In this document: positions 21,177 through 32,644 of the stretch, piece by piece | How the letters are laid out: every line of letters starts with the position of its first letter | How positions within the stretch are numbered: the first letter of the stretch is position 1 | Assembly: GCA_030248215.1 (NCBI GenBank) | Contig: JASANG010001061.1 | Location: 1-64,000, forward strand | DNA: 64,000 nucleotides | Direction: 5' to 3' | From: Enoplolaimus lenunculus | Lineage: Eukaryota > Nematoda > Enoplea > Enoplida > Thoracostomopsidae | Position numbers and translations under genes: made by a program | The notes under the pieces: model-generated | Seen by the model: the letters and a program-made list of their open reading frames with translations, nothing else | Database searches by the model: none | What the model was told of the DNA's origin: nothing

Positions 21177-24100
21177 TCAGCTCAAAATTGGCAGTACAAA
21201 GTTACTGCCGCCAAACGCACGCGGAGATGCTCCGATCCTTTGCCGGGTATATCCACGCGATGCCTGAGATGGCTTGAATCCTCCAAGTCTTAGCACTGAT
21301 GACCATGGTTTAGGTGGTTTTGTTGAATGGTTGCCAAACCCGTTCGAAGAATAAGCTCCTATCCTGGCAGTAACCGGTCGTATACTATTCGGTGATTTTG
21401 GCAACGGAGCAAACAGACTTCTTGTTGACGCGTGAATACGTTGTCTAATGGTGGTGTTTGATGGCTGTTGTGTCGTGGGGTAGTGGTTTTTCATAGCCGA
21501 AGTTGGTGTGAGACTGAGCGTAGAAGTAAATGTACTACCTCGATGCGAAAAGGATGGCCTGATTTCAAAGGTACCAACTGCTGGTTGAGGTTGTCGAATT
21601 GACGCTGCAAATCTAGAAGCCGGTCGGACTGATGAACATCTGTTTGGTAAATACTCAGCGGAGCTCCAACGTTTTGCAGTGGAATAACGACGATTAAACG
21701 AAGATGACGAAACTGAAACTACAAGGTACGCCTAGACTGCAAGCGAATAGTAAAAATAAACTAAACTGAAATGGGAACCACACCGATTTTAACGGAAAAC
21801 CGAGACGGAAACAGGTATTTGGTTATAACTTGGTCACACAAATCTCTTATTTTCAAATTTATTATTTAGCTGAAAGTGTGGTATTTGTAAAACTAGAATT
21901 TCAGAAAAGTTGTACAATCTTTGGAAATTGGTTGACAAGACAGCTGTATATAATCAGCCACCATCGTTTCTGTTATTAAATTGCAACCACGTTTGTTCGC
22001 ATCAAACGATCTAGTTTGATTTTGATTGGTACGTGCCGAAAAGAAAGCGGCAGTGCCACGCAAAAATTCCGGTAGTTCTGAGCAGCATTTATTTTATATT
22101 TTCCGAACACAATTTTGCCTGAGACAGCGTCGGCATATATAAAGTGGCAAAAGTTATCACTTCCTGTTCTAAATATTATTTAACTTAAAAATATAAACTT
22201 AGCAGTTAAAAATTTTAAAAATATAAACTTCAAATTTTAGTTTGTTTTTCAGTTTAAACATACCATAATCGTTATTATTAACCATATTTCGGCTTTGATA
22301 CAACCGCCTTGATACACGGTTTAACCACGATTTTGAAATTCCAACATGTTTCGTGTACCGCGGTGTTTTATACACCCACGGATCGATCCATGGTTTAATT
22401 GGCGGCGTCGGTTGAGGTCGCTTGAGTTCCCAGTTAATATTTTCGTGTTCATGCTTGCGCTCACGTACCAGTCGCTCTTTAAATCGAATACCGGTGTTTG
22501 CCTGAAATTAGCGCCGCAGTTGTTAATATTTCTTGCAATATTTAGTGCGCAGCATATAACGCAGCAACGCCATCAATAATTTATCTACAAAATTCAAAAT
22601 AGCTCGCGAAGAGCAATTAAAATGTTTCCTACTTGTCAGATACGCTTAGATTCGTCACTGATATAAGTGCCGGATAACAAGGTTCATCCTTTTTGAGTTA
22701 GCTACTGCGGCCTTGTTCTATAGTGGCAGAAAAAGTTGTTTCCATGTCCCTGTTCACATCATAACTGAATTTGCGCGCAAGCAGCCAAGTTGTTGCATTT
22801 TTATTCAGTAGGTTCCGTTGGTACTAACCTATGAATCCTCCTTAAGAATTTTGCGGTTCCGCACCTACAACGTTCCGTTGACCTCAAAATTTCAACCTGA
22901 CCATGCAAGACCTTTATACCCGTTTATTAATAGCAGCCAATGTCAAAAACAAATGTTGTTTACGTTAGGCATTCCTATATCATCTCCGATTAGTCTCTGA
23001 CCGCAAAACTGTCGGAGTGCAGGATTTTGAGAATCTCTCGAATTATCTGCGATGGGAACGCCGTTATCACCTGAAATTTCAATAAAAATGAAAGTTCTTC
23101 AATTTTCTTTAAAACCAGTTATATGCTTGTCGATTAACCAGCTGCAACAGCCTAGGTTTCTGATCGCTAGCATAACTTCAGCGCGTTTATTGAACACGAC
23201 ATGGACGTGATATAATTAGTGCAATCGAAATATTTCATTGTCCTTCAAACTTACTGATTGCATTATACGTGTGCAGATTTTGATTACAGCTCAGGTTTAG
23301 GCTGAGGAAGATGCTTAGTAATTTAACCTAACATATGTTTCTGGAATTAATGTATCATTGGCCAGTAGTATAAGCGGGACTGTTGACCGATTTAGTCTAA
23401 CGCTTCTAAGGGACGAAAAAGAAATTGTCGCTTACCTTTTGGCGTTATTCGCGGCAGTTTCCACTCTGTGACCGGAAAGTCACGTGTCACATCTTCAAAC
23501 GAATGACGAAATTGGTTTTGTCTTAGTAAATCATCGTTTGGTGTATTCCAGGATATTGGTGCAATTTTAGCCACCGGTTTATTACTGAACCTATCTCCGG
23601 ATGCTTCTTTCGCTCTTATGCTGTGCGGTGATCCAGTCTGATGTGTTATTACTTGATTTCGCTCATTCTTATTACCAAATAAAGCCCCTTTCAGCGTTTC
23701 CACAATTCGCCAACCGAGAGTAATTGTCATTGACCCGGATGCTGATCCACGTTTACTTTTTGCCATTTCCATTTCAGTTCCTGTACTGCGATAAACTGCC
23801 GATGGCCATTTCTTTTCTGCTTCCGTATCCGAATAATCTTCTATTATTTCAACTGTTGACATTGTTTGATGAGCAGAGTGATTTATGTTGATGTTATTTT
23901 TGCTTTCTTGCTTCGAAACTGCTTCCTCGTCAAAATGGTTATTTGAATTTGCAGAAGCAATACTAAAGCTGTCGTCAGCGACTGTTTGTATGCTTTCGCG
24001 ACTTTTCCTCGCCGCTGCGGCTGCACGATTTTTTTCAGCAAACGCTAGAACAGGTTGCGCTGCGTAAACTGACAAATTTGCCAGACTGCCAGCTTCGCCA

Positions 24101-26496
24101 TCAATACTGCTATTAATGTCACTGTTGAAACTGCCACCGCAAGAAAGTTTCCGCCTCCTTAATTGATCAAGATACGCTTGCCGGTGTGAAAATGGTTCTC
24201 GATTCGTAGTTCGAGCTCGCTTTGTCGGCAATTTTTCAACGTCGGCGTGTATTTGTTCTTCGTCCACTGTGTCAAATTGTGAAGTTAAAGATGATATTCT
24301 TGAGCATTCGCTTGGATTACGCGATCGCGGTGGTGTTTGTGGTTTGCGGCGTTGGCGAAACGCAAGTTTTCGGCGGATTCCTTCGCTGATTGTAGACGAC
24401 AGTTTGGGCTTCACTATGGGTGCTTTTGAAACTTGAATCTGGAACAAAGATTCACACGAAGCCCCGAAGTCACGCAAATCGATAGCAGATGTCATGTCAG
24501 ATTCTGCTGATTGACGTGGTTTATTTGTTTGTCTTTTTTTCGATTTCTTTATTGCGTAAATTGGCATCAGATTAGCGACTGCATATCGAGGTCCAGAAGC
24601 TTCTTCTGAGGTGACTAAATATACCGTAACTGAATTGTCCACAAACGGCTTTGCCACAAATGGAGCCATATGAACTTCGGCAGATCTTCTGATATCAAGT
24701 TTGCCAGTCGGCGCCAGTCTTAGATTAGGCGCTGGTATTAGTAAAGGTTTCAAGGCTTGAAATGATGGTTGTACTTGGCGAACGCCAGCTGTCCTGCTGT
24801 GAGCTCCAACGTTGAACGTTGCTAATGGACGAACATATTCTTCGCAGAGCTTTCGGTGGTACAGGTGGCTACTTTGGTTGGCGCAATCGTATCGCAGGAT
24901 ATTCTGTTTGACGACAAACGTTCCCGAATTTCGACGTTCCATTGATTGTAAATACGTCGAACAGCAACTTTGTGTCATTCTTTCTACAGATTCATTTTGT
25001 ATGTGGTAGCCTGTAATTCTGTTAGCCGATTCTGTAAGTACGGGACCGTTGCTTGATGTTGGCGTCAGCTCAGTTGTTTGCGTTATGTTTATAAGGTTTG
25101 GTACCCGCTGATTGGTGTTATCTTTCAAATTATTGTTTTGGCTATGCTGTTTTGTGGCAATATTTGTTGACTTTTTGCTGATTTGTTGGGTTTCCATTTC
25201 GAGCGTTCCTTTCTCAGCTTGAATATTATCTAAGTCTGTTGCATTTTTTCCAGTATGTTCTTGATCGTTGTGCACAAACTGATTCTGGTTGTTAAATTTA
25301 ATTCCGTTTGCTTCATCGTTGGTGGTGTTTCTGGTTGACTTAGTTTCATACTTGGTTTTCTGTCTGTCCGTTTCGTCGTTCCCATTTATTGCATATTTGT
25401 TAACCAAACCAAATTGTTTTTGACGAAAATTTATTCCTTTTGATAATCGCTTTTCCTTATTAGTGTTTTCGTTTGTTGACTCATTTTTCGCCACAAACAT
25501 GCTTCTTAAGTTTCTGAAATGATCTCGATGGCTCGACTGAATGTTTTTAGCTGCTGACTGTGGGATGTTGTGGCTAAGCTTTAAGTCGGTCAATTCCTGT
25601 TTGGTTCGCGTTACTTCTGATTGTGTCCATTTTTGCACGCATTCGTTGTGCCCACGAGGTCCAATTTTTCTTCCTTTTTCATCTTGATTGTACGTCGGTT
25701 TAGTTTCATTACTATTGTATTCAATTTGTTGTCGCTGCTCTTCATTGATTGGCTGTATGAAGTTTTCGTTGTTCGTTGTGCAATTGTTGCTTTTTGCGAA
25801 CAGAATTTGATTTTCTCCGTCGTTTTGTGAAGTTTGTTTCGTTGATAAATTAGTAGCGTTTGCAAATTTAGTTTCATCTTCAGCCTTCGAAACATTAGCT
25901 TCGATTTTAACACTTTTAAAGCATCGGAATGGTCTTGTACGCTCTGGCGTATACACGGTATACCAGTGGTCACAGTGTCTACGAGTATCTAATTCTGTCG
26001 AATGCGGTACAAAACTGCTATTTATGCTAATTTCGACCAGTTGAATACAACTTAATTTTTTAACTATTTGGCTATCTCGGTTGAACATGGTCGCTTTTGA
26101 ACTTGTCATATTTTTCTGTCTGTCACTACGGTCCGTCTCCTTATCCCACTCGCTAGTTCTTGAAGATGCTTCCTGTTCGAACACCAAATGTAAATCATCC
26201 CTTAACACCGGTTCGGTTTGGTCACTTTTGTAACAATGCCGACAAATTAAACGCAACAAATAATAATACAACAATGTAAACAAATATAACAATAAGTCGA
26301 ATAACCAAACTGCAATCGGTGTTGCCCACCTGTTCGTTTCATTCGAATGTTGTGCAATGACTATTTCATTTTTGTGAGTCACAGTTGTTAACTTGCCACA
26401 CCTCTGATCAATGTTTTCGTGCTGTTGGCCGTAATTGTTTCTTTGATTGCATTGGTGTGGGGTGGAACCGCGCCGTTTTGTTGCATTTCTGACCAT
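21177..26496 (-). CDS. Large single-pass, mostly disordered protein of unknown function
   Basis: Two coding exons: 26496-23436 and 21712-21177. They are joined by a GTAAGC donor and a TTTCAG acceptor, both phase 1, to give 1198 residues. I recognise no domain. A hydrophobic helix lies near residues 60-85 (WLFDLLLYLFTLLYYYLL), followed by a Cys/His/basic stretch (RLICRHCYKS) expected on the cytoplasmic side. The rest is long, Asn/Gln/Ser/Thr-rich and probably disordered, with basic clusters (KKSKKR, FRQRRKPQTPPRSR). The C-terminal exon is rich in Arg, Ser and Pro. The start is the first in-frame ATG, but an upstream exon is possible: the frame is open to 26601, and a good donor/acceptor pair at 26542/26489 would remove that ATG. 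A possible poly(A) signal is at 21008-21003. The long open frame and matching splice phases make it a real gene. Confidence 0.75.
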
Positions 26497-26606
26497 AATA
26501 AAAAATTTAGTACGGGTGCAACATGTGTGTAGTAATACATACCTTGAAAAAGCTGGGTTTTGTTTTCGGGTAGCAAACCCAAGCTTGTGAGGGTTCACTT
26601 ATAAAA

Positions 26607-26793
26607 GGCTCGTGTAAACATCAGGGGCGGAACGTTTTTCTGTGGGACTGGAATAGAGTAAGCTTAAGCTTTAGGTTAATTTTTTGCTTAGGCTTAGACT
26701 TTAGGTGCATAGGTCTAATCTCATTCTTCCGCTTTCACTTAGGCTTAAGAATACGCTTATACTACTGTTCTGCCCCTGTTCTTTATATTGGCT
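26607..26793. mobile_element. TTAGGC-bearing hAT-like MITE, reverse orientation
   Basis: Lies about 110 bp upstream of the first ATG of the large minus-strand gene. Ends read CAGGGGCGGAACG and CTGTTCTGCCCCTG, extended by 'ggctcgtgtaaacat' and 'ttctttatattggct'. The interior carries scattered cttaggctta motifs. Flanking 8-mers do not match, so the copy is older or rearranged. It could have contributed to the promoter or 5' UTR of the gene. Confidence 0.65.
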
Positions 26794-27292
26794 ACTTAAG
26801 ACATGCAGCTCTAGTGAAACACAACGGTTTATTTTTTATGGCACAGCGGCACTCGTTGATTTGTTATTTGATAAGATTGTGGAATGTTGAAATTAATTTT
26901 GCGATTCAACAATTGGGTTGATGATACTGTAGGGAAAATTTAACATTTTGTAATTTTTTCAACTTCCGCCTTGCAATGTGGTTCCCAATATTCTGCATAT
27001 ATTATTTCTCAGAAAGCACTATCAGTAACGCCGAAAATATATGGTATACAAACAGATTATAAATGTGTTCCGCACATCAAAACTACATCAGAAATGTAGC
27101 TGTGTCTGTTTCTAAAAAATAATATTAGTTTTAGGTACAACTTTAATTGCTGGACGGAGTAACTAAACTAGAATTGTAAGTTTAACTTAAACTAAGATTT
27201 TTAATTTTAGATTAATTTTAGTTAGTTATTTTTGGTTTATGTAACACTTGCAGCCCAGAAATTATGAAAAGGTATCTAATCATTGCTAAAAA
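26794..27292. other. Intergenic, no recognised feature
   Basis: AT-rich, with several short stretches of taagtttaacttaaac type. No gene. Confidence 0.4.
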
Positions 27293-27613
27293 CCCTATTC
27301 ACACGTGCAAGTTTTTGCTGCGAGAACTTGCAGTTGCGTGCAATTTGCACTCTGCAAAAATAGTGAGTCAAATTAACTCTCTCTTGGAAACATACTTTTC
27401 GGGACTACACAAACTGAGTCAAATTCGACACCGCCCGAGTCAAATTCGACTCGTTGAGCGACTCGGGTGAGTCGAATTTGACTCTGGTGGAGTCGAATTT
27501 GACTCAGTTTGTGTAGTCCGGAAAAGCCTATTTCGGAGGGAGTCAATTTGACTCATCATTTTTTGCAGTGTAGCTGCAAGTTCTCTCAGCAAAAACTTGC
27601 ACGTGTGATAGGG
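27293..27613. mobile_element. Nested palindromic MITEs
   Basis: The outer element has long inverted ends (CACACGTGCAAGTTTTTGCT and the inverse AGCAAAAACTTGCACGTGTG). Inside it, roughly 27348-27570, sits a second palindrome with ends CTGCAAAAATAGTGAGTCAA and the inverse of CACTGCAAAAAATGATGAG. The inner core is a chain of GAGTCGAATTTGACTC motifs in both orientations. Relatives of the outer arm appear near 17035, 53257 and 57005. Half of an inner element lies at 33037-33110. Confidence 0.75.
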
Positions 27614-28043
27614 CTTAAGTTTAGCTTAAACTAAAATTATGTAAGATTTTAAATGATTTATGCGTAAACATACCCGTGAGTTTAGTTAACCTAGAAAGTT
27701 AGTTTAAAGCTGCTGCTAGATTAGTTTAAGCTTAAGTAAATTTAGTTTAAGTTTTCAGAGAGTAATAACATACACCAACCTTGTGCTGAAACTGTGAACT
27801 AACCGTTGCAACTGCTGATGCAGGCTGTGGTAGGTGTTGTCCATTTTTCAATTTCACGATATACAATTCACAAAAATAACCACTCGTTCACTGTTCTTTT
27901 AGGCGAAATATTAGCAATGGCATGATCACAACAAACGCAAATTTTCGGGAAAGTTTTAAAGTATTAATATTTTTTATTTTTTATAATTGTATATTGAACC
28001 CAACTAAACGCATTTACAACTGTCACAACTACGGTTCCTGCAA
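27614..28043. other. Intergenic, no recognised feature
   Basis: AT-rich, with repeated taagtttagcttaaactaaa type strings at the left edge. No gene. Confidence 0.35.
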
Positions 28044-28244
28044 CACTCAAAATAATATTTCTGATATTTAAGAAAAAGTTTCTTACATTTAAGAAATATA
28101 ATTAGCAAAAAGTTTGGAAATAAAGTTTGTAAATAAACGTTTTCCAGTTATTTTTTGAAAAATTGTCTTAAATATCAGAAAAACTTGTCAGATTTGCCAC
28201 AGAAAATACTTTTCTGAATAAATTCAGAAATACTTTTTTGCGTG
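28044..28244. mobile_element. CACTCAAAATAATATT MITE (copy 1)
   Basis: Imperfect inverted ends: CACTCAAAATAATATTTCTG and the inverse of AGAAATACTTTTTTGCGTG. Interior segments 'cttacatttaagaaatat', 'attgtcttaaatatcagaaa' and 'agatttgccacagaaaatac' are shared with 55458-55702. Confidence 0.75.
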
Positions 28245-29542
28245 AAGCCGTAAATAGACGCAACACTTAAAACTTTCGCTAATCTTTAAAAATAACAGAG
28301 TCCTGAACGGAATATGATTCCTTAGAGGCATAAGAATACGCCTCGCAATGATCCCCAGTGCGGTCATCCCCGAGGATTTTGTCTAAGTACCGATTGGACT
28401 TAGAATGAGAAAAAGATTTGTCCACTGCTACGAGATTGCCTAAGCATATTAAGTTCAATCTGTTCGAATGACGTCACTAGACGATGAGAGTAGGTCCTTT
28501 AACGGGCCTAAGAGTCTATGCTTTGCAGTTTGAACTAACAATGAGCACGTTTTATCGTATCATGAATGTAAACATCAATTAAGTGGATGCTGTTAACAGG
28601 CAATAGATTAAAAGTGTCCATTTCACTGTAACCCGCACGTCAGATTTGTCCTATAAATCGCTTCTTCTTGCATTGAAATTTGATACATTTTACTCGCAGA
28701 AGCTAATTCAATTTGAGTTTACACGTGGAAAGCCTAGGACACTGATTTGCTGAACGATTGTTAAGGATATGTCAAAATTGTAATAAGAACCAATATTTTA
28801 GCACCTTTTTGACGCTGACCAGGAAGTAACAAAGTATCTGTTTCCGGTAAAAATCGATGTTTGTTTCTATAATAGTAATACCAGAAATACCGTTATTTTT
28901 GTGCTTGAAATTAAGAAGTAATTGTTCGATATGAAATATACATGACGAAATCATCCTAAATCTTAATAAACTGAATGCATACGCTCCTTTTCTTTAGACT
29001 TTTACAAAACCTGGCAAATATTTGCATGCCTCAATTGTATTAGGAGAAATTGCAAATGTCTTTCAAACTTTATATTAAAGTATACGTTTTGTTTTTCTTT
29101 GCGTTATATTAATTCCTATCCGTTTCTGTTTTAGTTTCCAGTATCTTTACTATATGTTTACACTTGATGTCGACTTCCTAATTCAGTTTACCCGGCATCT
29201 TTAGTGAGATTCACATACTGGTAACAAAAGCTACAAGCATCCTATATTGTTGCCGACCTGAATAAGAGCGGGACTGATTTTGCCTCTCCAAAAAAGTTTA
29301 ACGAATTTTAGATATAACACTTCGCAGACTATCGTTCAATTAGTCAAATTCAACGTCATGTTTTGCTTACCATTTTATTTTGGTTATAGAAAAATTTGTT
29401 GATGTGTGGCTCCGTTCTTTCGCCTTCATAGTTTCTCGTGCCTTTTATGTACTATAACTTGATTCAGATTCACAGAATAGAGACCCGACCTAAATCCCAC
29501 TTCCGGCTTATATTCATGCCACTACAGAAATCCACCTATTCA
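28245..29542. other. 1.3-kb intergenic stretch
   Basis: No exon recognised. Around 29255-29300 there is a decayed fragment (gacctgaataagagcgggac) of the GTAGTGACCC TIR family. Nothing else is assignable. Confidence 0.4.
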
Positions 29543-29691
29543 CGGGTGTAGCCAGGATTTTGGAAGACGGTGCACGTCCTATAAAAAATCATAAAAGAGG
29601 CTGTTTTTGTGTTGTAAACTGAAACCGTATCTAAATACCACTATACAAAAATCCAAGGAAGGTTGGATTTCTGAACCCGCCTGATTACGCC
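29543..29691. mobile_element. GTAGCCAGGATTTTGG-family MITE (copy 2)
   Basis: Starts cgggtgtagccaggattttg and contains cacgtcctataaaaaatc and aactgaaaccgtatc, matching 14173-14332 and 55824-55978. The right terminus is decayed (cctgattacgcc). Confidence 0.65.
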
Positions 29692-30520
29692 TTAGCCGCC
29701 GTTATGCATAATCAAACAACGGAATTGTCTATAACATGGTACCGGCAATTCAGCTATCCCAAAGCAACCGTTTTGTTACAACAAATTTTTGCTCGAAATT
29801 TTCTTAAATCAACAAATAAATTCGCGATTTTATTAGAAGAAAGAACGCAATTATAAATTCCCAAATAAATGCAACAAATTCGCAAAATAATCCATAACTT
29901 AAGACATTTTGTTTTACAAGTTCACCTTATATTAATACAGACAGTAAACTGTAATCAAGCTTATTTTCTGCAAATTTTTCTCTCGTCTTAGTCAACATCA
30001 GGTCTGACAAAGCGATGTCCAACGAATAATTTCAAAACAATTTTCTTTCCTGTCAAACAAAACCAACCCACAAAATGAGGTTGTGCGAGAAAATGGTTTA
30101 AAATTTCTAATAGTTTCCGCTGCTTTAAAACCTACACCATTTACGAGGCAAAAATTGCTTGCGCACAAAATCAGCATTTTCTTTTAAGCTCATAAATACA
30201 TCTCTGTGCGTTTTTTCAACGCTCTGTTGTTGGAGTTGAATAACCAAAAAACCCCGATACATATTTGTGAGGATTTGCAATGCATATACAACATGCACAC
30301 ACACGTGGCCTTTCATTGTTATTGCTGAAATATATGGACGATGTGACGCTGTAACCCATTGTCAAAAAAGCTCAACATTTTTAGGCACATTTGGCCAAAC
30401 ATTTGTGAGAGTTTGGAGTAACAAGAAAAACAAATATTAATTTCAGTAAAACCAAGAGTAGATGATCACGAAGCGAAGAGTTCTTGGCCGGTTTTGTGTT
30501 ATCGAAGACGATTTTTTCTG
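29692..30520. other. Intergenic, no recognised feature
   Basis: AT-rich DNA without a supported gene or repeat. Confidence 0.4.
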
Positions 30521-30857
30521 GGTACAACCGGAGGTCGGCCTTCGGTTCCGCCTCAGGTAGTATTTCTGCTGAGGTTCAACAATTTCGGTAGAGAAATTTT
30601 TCATATTTTTACAAAAAATATTTGTTTCTTGCGTTTCGCTTTTCGTTTTGGTTCAATTGTGAGGATAAAGTTATCGATATTTCATAAATGTAAGCATAAA
30701 ACGAAAAGATTTAACAACACTTTACAGATATTTAGTGAAATTACCAAATTAAACATCATTTTAAATGCTAATTTCAACTCGCCTCCGGGTCCTTTACCGG
30801 CAAAATTTCTTGACCTCCGGCTCGGGTCCCGGAATTTATCACCTCCGGTTGCACCCT
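30521..30857. mobile_element. CCTCCGG-ended repeat element (copy 1)
   Basis: GC-rich ends (ggtacaaccggaggtcggcc and ccggttgcaccctggt) enclose an AT-rich middle. A related element lies in inverse orientation at 42519-42784, sharing 'accaaattaaac' and 'cagatattta' type segments. A fragment is at 9072-9170. The ends are loosely inverted copies of each other. Confidence 0.6.
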
Positions 30858-30879
30858 GGTGAGGTGATTTGTTATAGAC

Positions 30880-31558
30880 AATGGCTTGGTTTTTTAAAAC
30901 CTACTTAAGTTTTATTTTATAACCTGCATCTTTGCTACTCAATTTACTTAGCTGATTTTTCATTTTTGAAACATACTTAAAGCTAAATACTTAAGCCAGT
31001 AAGTATGTTTGACCAAGTGCAAACTTTCAGTTGCAGCTTACCATCTTCGGCAGATGGAGCACTCAAGGAACCTTCTTGCTATAGAGTAAAAAAATCCACT
31101 CATGCTTGTTGTTGCATGGTTTTTATTCAAAAAGTTCACTAACTATTTCCTTATAAGTCAGTAATTGGGTTTCTGAAATCTTACTTAAGCATTTACTTAA
31201 AGTTATGCTTTAGCAATTACTCTTAAGTCCATGACTTAAGTAGATACTTAACATTTTTTAGAAAAACAAATAAACGCCAAACGTGAGCCATCGTGATGAC
31301 AAGAAAGTAATGAATATTCTTTATATTAATGAGGCACCATGAGTTTCGAATTTAAGCTACACCAAAGTTAATACGTTTGAACTTTTAATCGGCAATAAAT
31401 CAAATTTAGTCAGTAACTTAATTATTTGCTTAACTTAAGTATGCTTTTCAAAATGACAAAATGGTTAAGTAATTACTTAGTACGTATTTAAGTGCCAATT
31501 TCTTCTTAAGTAGGATTTAAAGTAAAGTACTTAAGTAAGACATCAAAAACCAGCCAAT
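30880..31558. mobile_element. 679-bp TIR element packed with ACTTAAG palindromes
   Basis: Left end AATGGCTTGGTTTTTTAAAA then CCTACTTAAGT. Right end inverted: ACTTAAGTAAGACATC then AAAAACCAGCCAATG. Within it, ACTTAA, CTTAAG or TACTTA recurs well over a dozen times in both orientations, especially at 30900-31010 and 31170-31260 and at 31420-31540. A central part (31040-31150, 31270-31390) is less patterned. No coding capacity. I see no second copy in the window. Confidence 0.7.
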
Positions 31559-32077
31559 GTTTTAACCCTCAATCGCCAAAGTTTTCAAACTTCTTTGGAA
31601 CTCAAGGGAGGTTTCAAATGACATTGTACTGCAGCAGATTACCCGAAAATATTCTGCTTACTTTGAGCTACAATGGTTCCCGAATTCTTACAAATTTCTG
31701 TTACGTTGGCATGCCTGAAAAGCTATCTCATATGGTACGGACCCTTCTTTAGATCGAAAGTAAGAGTATACACAAGTGTCTATATACCAACGATGTATTG
31801 TACTAAGCTCGTGTATTTGCTCCCAGCCACGTGCACTCCACCGAATTCAACTCGAACCACTGGCGGATCCACGAACAAGGCTACCCAAACAAAGACGTGC
31901 CACTGGAATCAAACCAAAATTGTCAATTAAGATGTAGTACTCATTCGCGTTTGGATCGATATCAGCGCCACCAATCACCGTAAAAATTTCTGGATTCACC
32001 ACTGACTCTTTAAAACATTCAACTTTAGTCGTGTTTTTGGGTTAAAACGGCGTCTGTTCAGAATCATTTAAATTCAT
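31559..32077. other. Intergenic, no recognised feature
   Basis: AT-rich. It may hold the 3' flank of the small minus-strand ORF downstream. No poly(A) signal is convincing. Confidence 0.35.
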
Positions 32078-32644
32078 TTAAACTGCGACTGGTGTATTTT
32101 TGATAAAAATTCGTCTATCAGTATTTATAATTGTTTTATTTTTCACAATGTTTGTTATGGAATGATTGCTGTGATTATGATTATAGACTGCTTTGGTATA
32201 ACCATTGCCATCCGGTTGGCCTTCATCTTTGGTATTTGGCTGTAATCGTTTTGGTTGCACCAATTTTGCCACACTTGAGCTATGCGATTTGGAAGCGCTG
32301 GTACCATTGATGTTGTTATTATTTTGATTGTATTTCTCTGATTTTCGCTGCCGTTTGCGTTTTGATCCGTGCCGGCTGCCTTGATTTGAGCATGGTTGCC
32401 CATCAGTGCATTTTTCAGCAAGCTGATCCGATAAGTTGCGAGTATTAGCGACTTCGTTGGCGGAAACAGCCTGATTTGCTCGCAATTTTTGATCCATGCC
32501 TTCATTCGGCGGTGGCTTGAAACAACACGGACAAAATATTTCGCGAACAAGAAACGTAATAACCAAAGTCCAGCAGCCCAAAAATCCAAGACCGCAACTA
32601 AGTAATGGGTCCATCGGCGCATTTATGAGCGCGCCACATTGCAT
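32078..32644 (-). CDS. Small single-pass protein, unknown (188 aa)
   Basis: An intronless frame starting at an ATG that is the first after an in-frame TGA, three codons upstream. Residues about 14-37 form a hydrophobic helix (LLSCGLGFLGCWTLVITFLV). It is followed at once by a Cys-Pro cluster (CPCCFKPPP) that would suit palmitoylation at the membrane face. The remaining ~145 residues are polar and low complexity: basic (KRKRQRK), Asn-rich, and His-rich (YNHNHSNHS). The layout of a short N-terminus, one helix, a Cys-rich juxtamembrane part and a disordered tail resembles the large gene at 21-26 kb, but I see no sequence match. It may be an exon of a larger gene. No family is recognised. Confidence 0.5.
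   Translation of the reverse strand: MQCGALINAPMDPLLSCGLGFLGCWTLVITFLVREIFCPCCFKPPPNEGMDQKLRANQAVSANEVANTRNLSDQLAEKCTDGQPCSNQGSRHGSKRKRQRKSEKYNQNNNNINGTSASKSHSSSVAKLVQPKRLQPNTKDEGQPDGNGYTKAVYNHNHSNHSITNIVKNKTIINTDRRIFIKNTPVAV

Noticed and set aside
21177-21494. A separate 105-residue gene
   Set aside because: The frame continues upstream to a TTTCAG acceptor at 21713 whose phase matches the donor at 23436, so it is the last exon of the large gene.
25611-25973. Alternative-frame 120-codon protein inside the large minus-strand gene
   Set aside because: Lies wholly within the long exon in another frame, with no independent signal.
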